DNA from: a bacterium
GTDB lineage: Bacteria > SZUA-79 > Acidulodesulfobacterales > Acidulodesulfobacteraceae
DNA: 11,387 nucleotides
Reading direction: 5' to 3'
Assembly: GCA_021784835.1 (NCBI GenBank)
Contig: JAJYHI010000031.1
Coordinates: 1-11,387, forward strand
Shown piece after piece: positions 5,965 to 11,387 of the stretch (its first letter is position 1; the number at the start of each line of letters is the position of its first letter). The position numbers were made by a program, and so were the translations under genes. The notes beneath the pieces are model-generated. The model was not told the DNA's origin. It saw only the letters and a list, made by a program, of their open reading frames with translations, and ran no database searches.

Positions 5965-6064
5965 CCATTTTGTGACTATCCATTTTGTGACGGGGACAGA
6001 ATTGAATTCTGTCCCTTTATCCATTTATCTATTTTGTGACAGGGCCAGAATTGAATTCCGGCAC
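5965..6064. repeat. GGGACAGAATT palindromes with TTTTGTGAC direct repeats
   Basis: A perfect palindrome with 11-bp arms and a single central base (GGGACAGAATT, G, AATTCTGTCCC) spans 5993-6015. A degraded copy at 6042-6064 has two arm mismatches and an offset of 49. Each is preceded by CCATTTTGTGAC or CTATTTTGTGAC (5980-5991 and 6029-6040), with a further copy at 5965-5976. The second palindrome ends 5 bp from the thrC stop codon. Confidence 0.85.
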
Positions 6065-6069
6065 TGTAT

Positions 6070-7137
6070 CTATTTTATGCCCATAGCTTTTAGTACCGAG
6101 TTTTTATCGCAAGGAACGACGACGGGTTCTTTGGAAACCTTTATGGCGTTGCCGGGGTCTTTAAGCCCGTGGCCGGTAAGAGTCAAAACGCAGACCGAAC
6201 CTTTTTCAAAAAATCCGCGTCCGTTAAGTTTGATTAATCCGGCAAGGGTAATCGCCGAAGCAGGCTCGCAAAAAACTCCTTCGCTTGCCGCCAGCAAAGC
6301 ATAAGCCTTTAATATATCTTCATCGCTTACCGATTCTATTAATCCGCCCGACTCTTCTTTTGCTTCTACAGCTTTATGCCAGCTTGCGGGATTGCCTATT
6401 CTTATCGCAGTCGCAACGGTGTGCGGTTCCTTTACTATATGGTTTAAAACTATGGGAGCGGCGCCTTCTGCCTGAAAACCGAGCATTTTTGGAAGTTTTT
6501 TTATTTTGCCTGCGGCGAGATATTCTTTGTATCCTTTCCAGTATGCAGTTATATTTCCGGCGTTTCCTACGGGCAGAATATGGTAATCCGGCGCGGTACC
6601 GAGTTCGTCCGCTATTTCAAAACTTGCGGTCTTCTGCCCTTCTAGTCTGAACGGATTAACGGAATTAACCAAAGTAACGTCGTAATCTTTTGCTATCTCG
6701 CGCGTAATTACCAAAGCGTCGTCAAAATTTCCCTGAATTTGCATGACTAACGCTCCGTGGACTAAAGCCTGAGACAGCTTACCCGTAGCTATTTTGCCTT
6801 CAGGTATTAAAACGAAAGATTTTATTCCCGCCCTAGCCGCATAAGCCGAAGCGGAGGCGGAAGTATTTCCGGTGGAAGCGCATATTACGGCTTTGGAGCC
6901 GTCAGACACGGCTTTTGATACAGCCATAGTCATCCCTCTGTCTTTAAAAGAGCCTGTCGGATTCAAACCCTCGTATTTAAAATATATTTCTATATCGGGA
7001 TTTATTATCCCGCATAGATTGCGGGCTTTTATAAGCGGAGTATTTCCTTCGTTTATAGTAATTATATATTTTTCGTCAATTTCGGGTAAAAATTCGCGAT
7101 ATCTTTTTATTACTCCTTCGTATCCTTTAAATACCAA
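6070..7137 (-). CDS. thrC: Threonine synthase
   Basis: This 355-residue PLP enzyme converts O-phosphohomoserine to threonine. The PLP lysine is Lys65 in NPTGSFKDRGMT, and the phosphate-binding loop is ASTGNTSASASAYAARAG (87-104). INEGNTPL (28-35) is the typical N-terminal substrate motif. The length fits the short bacterial class. The start is TTG at 7135-7137: no in-frame ATG lies near, and a strong GGAGG site is placed five bases before it. It follows hom by 61 bp and precedes the ApgM-family gene, which would supply its phosphorylated substrate. The spacer after it is filled with repeats that begin almost at its stop codon, so expression of the next gene may be affected by them. Confidence 0.95.
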   Translation of the reverse strand: MVFKGYEGVIKRYREFLPEIDEKYIITINEGNTPLIKARNLCGIINPDIEIYFKYEGLNPTGSFKDRGMTMAVSKAVSDGSKAVICASTGNTSASASAYAARAGIKSFVLIPEGKIATGKLSQALVHGALVMQIQGNFDDALVITREIAKDYDVTLVNSVNPFRLEGQKTASFEIADELGTAPDYHILPVGNAGNITAYWKGYKEYLAAGKIKKLPKMLGFQAEGAAPIVLNHIVKEPHTVATAIRIGNPASWHKAVEAKEESGGLIESVSDEDILKAYALLAASEGVFCEPASAITLAGLIKLNGRGFFEKGSVCVLTLTGHGLKDPGNAIKVSKEPVVVPCDKNSVLKAMGIK

Positions 7138-7141
7138 ACTT

Positions 7142-7147
7142 CCCTCC
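7142..7147 (-). promoter_or_regulatory. Ribosome binding site supporting a TTG start for thrC
   Basis: On the minus strand GGAGGGAAGT directly precedes TTG (7135-7137), putting the GGAGG core five bases from it. This is the reason for choosing the TTG start. Confidence 0.7.
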
Positions 7148-7198
7148 GTCAGTCTTTTTATGAGTTATTTTTTGATTGATTTGTTTTATTCGTTTGAA

Positions 7199-8500
7199 TT
7201 ACTCGATTTTGTCTTCTATCCTTAAAACCATAGTCTTAGCCGTAATAACGTCTAATTTGTCGCATTTTTCTACGCTCTTAAACAATTCGGCTTCGTTTGC
7301 CTCATGAGTGGTGATTACTATAGGAACGGAGCCTTCGACTTTTCTGCCTTTTTGAATCATCGAGCTGATGCTTATAGAATTTTCTCCGAGAATACCGGAT
7401 ATTTTAGACAGCACTCCCGGTCTGTCCATAGCCGAAAACCTTAAATAATACCTTGAAATTATATCTTTTTTTGTTTTTATATTAAGTCTGTTTTTAACTT
7501 TAGACATAATAAAATCATGCCTGCTTTCGCCGTTTATTATTCCGGAAATAGTTTCTACCAGATCTCCCATGACGGCGCTGGCGGTAGGATTTCCTCCGGC
7601 TCCGTAACCGGTAAGGCTTAACGGTCCGGCAAATTTAGTATTGACTAGAAATGCGTTAAAAACGCCGTCAACCTTCGATATAATGCTCGAAGACGGAATT
7701 AAAGTAGGATGAACCCTTATTTCTATTTTGGAGTCTTCGTTTTTGAGAATGCCCAAAAGTTTTATAACGTAGCCGAGTTCTTTTGCGAAACTGATGTCTA
7801 ACTGCGTTATATTTTCAATGCCTTCTATTATAATATCGTCCATAGACAGGCTCGTCGAAAACGCCAGCCTGCCTAAAATAGCAAGTTTATGGGCGCTGTC
7901 CGTGCCGTTTATGTCTAAAGACGGGTCGGCTTCGGCATATCCTTTTTCCTGCGCTTTTTTAAGAACGTCTTCAAACTTTCCGCCTTCTTTAGTCATTTTC
8001 GATAGTATGAAATTCGACGTTCCGTTTATTATAGAATAGACCGATTTAATTTCGTCGCCCGCAAGTCCGTTTTTGATAGAACGCAATATAGGAATACCGC
8101 CGCCGACGGCAGCTTCAAATCCTATATGCACTTTTTTTGCGGCTGATTTTTTAAATATCTCTTCTCCGTGTTCCGCAAGAAGAGCTTTATTTGCAGTAAT
8201 TATATTTTTTCCGCTTGAAATAGCCTGAAGAATAAAACTTTTTGCCGGTTCTATTCCGCCTATAAGCTCTATTACGATGTCTATTTCTTTGTCTTCTATT
8301 ATATCGGCGGCGCTTTTAACGAGGAGTTTTTTAATATTTTCCGGTACAGGATGGCTGCCGCCGCGGGTAAATATTTTTTTTATATTAACCGGAACCGAAA
8401 ATACGCCGTCGATTTCATTTTTCTGCTCGGAAAAAATGTGGTAAAAACTTGAAGCGACGGTACCGAAACCAAAAAGTCCAATGTTGACAGATTTTTTCAT
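7199..8500 (-). CDS. hom: Homoserine dehydrogenase with C-terminal ACT domain
   Basis: This 433-residue protein reduces aspartate semialdehyde to homoserine. It has an N-terminal Rossmann motif (GLFGFGTVASSF, 8-19), a conserved TANKALLAEHGEE segment (102-114), the catalytic region NGTSNFILSKM (159-169), and ADPSLDINGTDSAHKLAIL (191-209) with Lys205. A C-terminal ACT domain begins near residue 351 (RFSAMDRPGVLSKISGIL), the usual site of threonine feedback inhibition. It is monofunctional; no aspartate kinase domain is fused. It is followed by thrC and preceded by the aminotransferase gene (63 bp gap), all in one direction. The ATG at 8500 has no obvious Shine-Dalgarno, unlike its neighbours, so translation may depend on the A/T-rich leader. 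Confidence 0.95.
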   Translation of the reverse strand: MKKSVNIGLFGFGTVASSFYHIFSEQKNEIDGVFSVPVNIKKIFTRGGSHPVPENIKKLLVKSAADIIEDKEIDIVIELIGGIEPAKSFILQAISSGKNIITANKALLAEHGEEIFKKSAAKKVHIGFEAAVGGGIPILRSIKNGLAGDEIKSVYSIINGTSNFILSKMTKEGGKFEDVLKKAQEKGYAEADPSLDINGTDSAHKLAILGRLAFSTSLSMDDIIIEGIENITQLDISFAKELGYVIKLLGILKNEDSKIEIRVHPTLIPSSSIISKVDGVFNAFLVNTKFAGPLSLTGYGAGGNPTASAVMGDLVETISGIINGESRHDFIMSKVKNRLNIKTKKDIISRYYLRFSAMDRPGVLSKISGILGENSISISSMIQKGRKVEGSVPIVITTHEANEAELFKSVEKCDKLDVITAKTMVLRIEDKIE

Positions 8501-8563
8501 ATTTTATAGTTTTAACATAATTTATATAATTTAATGAATATTTACAATAAAAAAAGTATTGTT

Positions 8564-9775
8564 TTAAACGGCTTTGCGTATAAACTCTTCGTTATTTATG
8601 AAATGTTTTACTCCTTTAGACGCCTGTCTTATCCTCATCTCGTTTTCCACTAAAGCAAAGCGGACGTATTCGTCGCCGTATTCTCCGAATCCTATTCCCG
8701 GAGAAACCGCAACCTTTGCATTATCTAATAATAATTTTGAAAATTCGAGCGATTTAATTCCCGCATCGAGAAACCGGCTCGGTATTTTACCCCATACAAA
8801 CATGGTAGCTTTGGGTTTTTCTATGTGCCAGCCGGCAAACCTGAAACTTTCTATAAGTACGTCCCTTCTTTTTTTATAGTGCAAAACCATATCGCTTACG
8901 GCGTTATGTTCCATTTCTTCGTTGAGGGCTATTATGGAAGCTATCTGTATAGGCTGAAACATTCCGTAATCCAAATAGCTTTTTATTCTGGAAAGCGCAT
9001 TTATAAGGGTTGGATTGCCCAGCGCAAAACCTACCCTGAACCCCGCCATACTGTAGCTTTTCGACATAGAAAAAAATTCTATTCCTACGTCTTTTGCGCC
9101 CTTTGCCTGTAAAAAACTGGGAGCTTTGTATCCGTCGAAAGTCAAATCGGCGTATGCATTGTCATGTATTATATATATGTTGTTTTCTTTGGCAAAATCG
9201 ACTAATTTTTCAAAAAAATCAAGTTCTACGGTGACGGTAGTAGGATTATGAGGAAAACTTAAAACGATAACCTTCGGTTTAGGCCAAGTCTGTTTAAGCG
9301 CCGTCATAAGATGTTCAAAAAAATCTTCGCCCGGAATTAAAGGTATGCTCCTGACGTCTCCTCCCGCAATAATAACGCTGTATGCATGGATAGGATAAGT
9401 AGGGTTCGGCACGAAGGCTACGTCGCCTTTATTTATAATCGCCAGCATAAGGTGGCTCAATCCTTCTTTTATACCCATAGTAACGATAGCCTCGGAGTCC
9501 GGATCGAGTTCGACGCCGTAATTTCTCTTATACATATTTACTATGGCAAGCCTAAGTTTATAAATTCCTCTGGATACCGAATATCTATGATTTTTAGGAT
9601 GCCTCGATGCTTCTATCAGCTTTTCTATTATATAATCCGGAGTAGGAGAATCTGGATTGCCCATTCCGAGGTCTATAATATCGTCGCCCCTTTTTCTGGC
9701 TTCCATTTTTATTTTATTTACCTCGGCAAAAACATAGGGCGGAAGCCTTTTAATAGTCTCAAAATCTTCTGTCAT
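8564..9775 (-). CDS. alaC: Class I aminotransferase, AlaC-like (alanine/aspartate type)
   Basis: This 403-residue fold-type-I PLP aminotransferase has the Schiff-base lysine in [15 protein letters not shown] (Lys239), Asn177 in FPHNPTT, Asp205 and Tyr208 in [10 protein letters not shown], and a C-terminal arginine in [16 protein letters not shown] that should bind the substrate carboxylate. The N-terminal [14 protein letters not shown] and DLGMGNPD segments are typical of the AlaC/YfdZ group, which makes alanine from pyruvate and glutamate. In several bacteria a gene of this type sits directly upstream of hom and thrC, as here, where an aspartate or amino-acid-balancing role is possible. Substrate cannot be read from the sequence. 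The ATG at 9775 has a GGAG site about nine bases upstream. Confidence 0.88.
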   Translation of the reverse strand: MTEDFETIKRLPPYVFAEVNKIKMEARKRGDDIIDLGMGNPDSPTPDYIIEKLIEASRHPKNHRYSVSRGIYKLRLAIVNMYKRNYGVELDPDSEAIVTMGIKEGLSHLMLAIINKGDVAFVPNPTYPIHAYSVIIAGGDVRSIPLIPGEDFFEHLMTALKQTWPKPKVIVLSFPHNPTTVTVELDFFEKLVDFAKENNIYIIHDNAYADLTFDGYKAPSFLQAKGAKDVGIEFFSMSKSYSMAGFRVGFALGNPTLINALSRIKSYLDYGMFQPIQIASIIALNEEMEHNAVSDMVLHYKKRRDVLIESFRFAGWHIEKPKATMFVWGKIPSRFLDAGIKSLEFSKLLLDNAKVAVSPGIGFGEYGDEYVRFALVENEMRIRQASKGVKHFINNEEFIRKAV

Positions 9776-9798
9776 GATAAATTTCTCCGAAATTATAT

Positions 9799-9830
9799 AA
9801 ATAATATAATAGTTTTATATTATATTATTT
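9799..9830. repeat. Perfect 13-bp A/T-only inverted repeat upstream of alaC
   Basis: AAATAATATAATA (9799-9811) and its exact reverse complement (9818-9830) flank a 6-base loop. It lies in the 92-bp spacer between lipA and alaC, about 24 bases before the alaC start. It could be an operator, a weak RNA hairpin or a site overlapping a promoter, since TATAAT-like elements occur on both strands within it. Low complexity makes chance more likely than for a GC-containing dyad. Confidence 0.6.
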
Positions 9831-9867
9831 TGCTCAGATAAAATAAATAATAAAATGAGGTGCGTTT

Positions 9868-10782
9868 TTAATACGAGTGCTTAAAAAATTTTTCGGCGCC
9901 GAAAGAGCTTCTTACAAGCGGAGCGGCAAACACCTGTTTTACGCCTTTTTTGTTTGCATAATTTTTATATTCTATAAATTTATTTAAAGGAATGTATCTT
10001 TGTACGGGAATATTTTCGAGTGATGGTCTTAAATACTGTCCTATCGTAATAAATTCTACGCCGTTATCTATCATATCGTCGATAGTCTGAAAAACTTCGC
10101 CGTCGTCTTCTCCAAGTCCGACCATAATACCGGATTTCGTAACGATATCCGGCTTTTCTTGTTTTACTGTTTTAAGCAGGTTCAAAGACCTCTTATATGA
10201 GCTTGAAGGCCTGATATCTGCATAAAGCCTTTCTACCGTTTCCATGTTGTGTCCGAAAATATCTACACCGCTTTCGGCAACGTCTAACGCGGACTTAATG
10301 TTTCCGTTAAAATCGGACGTTAAAACTTCTACGACTTTACAGTCGCTAGTTTTTCTTATTTCTTTTATGGTTTTAATCAAAATATCGGCGCCTCCGTCAT
10401 ATAAATCGTCTCTTGTAACCATTGTTATTACGGCATGTTTTAATTCAAGGGTTTTTACGGCATATGCTACTTTTTGAGGTTCGAGAGTATCGACGGCGGC
10501 GGTTGCCGATGAAAGCGCATGCGAGGCAGGTTCTGTGTATCGTGTTTCTATATCCATATGCTCTATATTGCAGAAGGGGCATTTTCTTGTGCATTTGTTG
10601 CCGAGAAGCAGAAAAGTTGCTGTTTTATTTGAAAAGCAGAGATGCAGGTTCGGGCATCTGGACGAAGAACAGACGGTATTAAGCTCTTTTTCCTTAATAA
10701 TTTTAGACGTCTCGAAAATATCTTTTCTGGACTTGATTTTTAGAATCTCTTTTTTTAAATAATCGGGGAGTCTTTCGTTCAT
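9868..10782 (-). CDS. lipA: Lipoyl synthase
   Basis: This 304-residue radical SAM enzyme inserts two sulfurs into protein-bound octanoyl groups to make the lipoyl cofactor of 2-oxo acid dehydrogenases and the glycine cleavage system. Both iron-sulfur clusters are complete: the auxiliary cluster cysteines 38, 43 and 49 (CSSSRCPNLHLC) and the radical SAM cysteines 64, 68 and 71 (CTRKCPFC). The C-terminal RSSFGAEK (291-298) supplies the serine ligand of the auxiliary cluster. A stretch at about 80-104 (RYTEPASHALSSATAA and following) seems longer than the short linker I expect there. The start is ATG at 10782 with a weak GGAT site just before it. No lipB or lplA is next to it. It is divergent from tadA and may be transcribed separately from alaC. 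Confidence 0.96.
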   Translation of the reverse strand: MNERLPDYLKKEILKIKSRKDIFETSKIIKEKELNTVCSSSRCPNLHLCFSNKTATFLLLGNKCTRKCPFCNIEHMDIETRYTEPASHALSSATAAVDTLEPQKVAYAVKTLELKHAVITMVTRDDLYDGGADILIKTIKEIRKTSDCKVVEVLTSDFNGNIKSALDVAESGVDIFGHNMETVERLYADIRPSSSYKRSLNLLKTVKQEKPDIVTKSGIMVGLGEDDGEVFQTIDDMIDNGVEFITIGQYLRPSLENIPVQRYIPLNKFIEYKNYANKKGVKQVFAAPLVRSSFGAEKFFKHSY

Positions 10783-10790
10783 TTTATATC

Positions 10791-10815
10791 CGCATTATCT
10801 ATTTAATCTAATGCG
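10791..10815. promoter_or_regulatory. Dyad in front of lipA (possible operator or leader hairpin)
   Basis: CGCATTA (10791-10797) and TAATGCG (10809-10815) form a perfect 7-bp inverted repeat with an 11-base centre, eight bases upstream of the lipA ATG. The arm nearer the gene touches the GGAT ribosome site (10788-10791). It could be a repressor site or an RNA hairpin that limits translation; the sequence does not decide between them. Confidence 0.45.
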
Positions 10816-11005
10816 CTTATTATTATATTATTTTATCGTTTTTTTATTTATTCTGCCATATATATTATCATATTAATATACAGCTTATCCGTTATATAAT
10901 AATACATAAAACGTCTATAAATTTCAATCGTATTTTGAATGTTTTATTTTACTAATTTTAAAGGTTTTTAAATTTTCGATAAATTTATATAATAATATAT
11001 CAAGA

Positions 11006-11387
11006 ATGAATAAATTTGACGATAAATATTTTATGAATTTTGCTTTAAAGGAAGCCGAAAAAGCGCTGGACGGCGACGAGGTTCCGGTTGGAGCGGTTAT
11101 AATAAGCGGCGGCGGCGAGGTTATTTCTTCCGCTTTTAACACGGTCGAAAGCAATATTTCCTGTATTATGCACGCCGAAATAAATGCTATTTTAGCGGCG
11201 CAAAAAAAACTTCGCAACTGGCGTTTAGACGAATGTTCGCTTTACGTTACTCTTGAGCCGTGCATAATGTGCTGCGGCGCTATTCTTTTATCGAGAATCG
11301 GCAAAGTAGTTTACGGAGCGTCAGACCCGAAAGGCGGCGTTTCAAGTTCTATTTTAGAGGGGAAAATAGAGCTAATCGGCGGGGTAA
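11006..11387 (+). CDS. tadA: tRNA-specific adenosine deaminase, 5' part
   Basis: This is the only plus-strand gene; 127 codons are visible before the right edge. The product belongs to the cytidine/deoxycytidylate deaminase fold. The zinc site has His56 and the catalytic Glu58 in HAEINAI, with Cys86 and Cys89 in LEPCIMCCGAI. VPVGAVI (26-32) and RIGKVVYGASDPKGG (97-111) match TadA, which converts adenosine 34 to inosine in tRNA-Arg(ACG). The first ATG at 11006 is chosen, although no good Shine-Dalgarno is seen. A TATAAT at 10988-10993 lies only 12 bases upstream, so the leader would be very short if that were the promoter. A later ATG at codon 10 has no better ribosome site. The full length and C-terminal helix cannot be assessed. 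Confidence 0.88.
   Translation, partial: MNKFDDKYFMNFALKEAEKALDGDEVPVGAVIISGGGEVISSAFNTVESNISCIMHAEINAILAAQKKLRNWRLDECSLYVTLEPCIMCCGAILLSRIGKVVYGASDPKGGVSSSILEGKIELIGGV

Larger units (their letters stand above)
5713..6069. other. 357-bp intergenic region between thrC and the ApgM-family gene
   Basis: No gene is seen. Positions 5812-6064 are almost wholly repeats of two kinds (described separately). The remaining 99 bases before the ApgM-family ATG contain an AGGAGG site, two TTGAC motifs and a TATAAT (minus strand, 5799-5804), but no well-spaced promoter. Confidence 0.8.

Noticed and set aside
5844..6064. Insertion sequence remnant with a broken transposase
   Set aside because: No transposase-like reading frame or fragment was seen between or around the repeats.
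10924..11217. A minus-strand open frame opposite the start of tadA
   Set aside because: The plus-strand frame encodes a clear TadA with HAE and PCxxC motifs; the minus frame shows no family motif.

Overview
The window comes from a low-GC bacterium (AT-rich by eye, with very AT-rich spacers). It carries ordinary metabolic genes, all on the minus strand except the last one. The gene order (alaC-like aminotransferase, hom, thrC, then an ApgM-family enzyme) is one I associate with Geobacter-like and other 'deltaproteobacterial' genomes. A stand-alone biotin carboxylase plus its partner carboxylase, close to isocitrate dehydrogenase and carbonic anhydrase, suggests an autotroph with a reductive TCA cycle. 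A low-GC lineage such as the Acidulodesulfobacterales would fit, but that is a guess and nothing here fixes the taxonomy.

Layout, read from right to left because almost everything is on the minus strand. Positions 11006-11387 (+) hold the 5' part of tadA, divergent from lipA (9868-10782). Then come alaC (8564-9775), hom (7199-8500) and thrC (6070-7137). A 357-bp spacer full of repeats follows, and then an ApgM-family gene that I read as the homoserine kinase of the threonine pathway (4474-5712). A second repeat-filled spacer (4100-4473) holds a three-copy 56-bp tandem repeat. Next is a beta-carbonic anhydrase (3464-4099), then isocitrate dehydrogenase (2082-3341), an OsmC-family protein (1606-2013), a biotin carboxylase subunit (143-1561) and the first 41 codons of its carboxyltransferase partner (1-124).

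Two functional blocks stand out. (1) A threonine block: homoserine dehydrogenase, threonine synthase and a probable non-canonical homoserine kinase, with an alanine/aspartate-type aminotransferase upstream. (2) A CO2/bicarbonate block: carbonic anhydrase, a two-subunit biotin carboxylase that best resembles 2-oxoglutarate carboxylase (CfiAB), and isocitrate dehydrogenase. Together these could convert 2-oxoglutarate to oxalosuccinate to isocitrate, the reductive-TCA variant known from Hydrogenobacter. The carboxylase could instead be pyruvate carboxylase.

The most interesting non-coding signals are three. A nearly identical promoter-bearing segment (a TTGATT-17-TATAAT promoter) sits upstream of both the carbonic anhydrase and icd genes, so that the carbonic anhydrase gene lies between direct repeats. 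A REP/REPIN-like repeat family (head GAAAAGGTGTCAGATT) occurs on both sides of the ApgM-family gene, with a second palindrome type (GGGACAGAATT) beside thrC. Clean dyads lie in front of lipA and alaC. I saw no CRISPR array, tRNA, rRNA, transposase gene or clearly new defence or secretion system.
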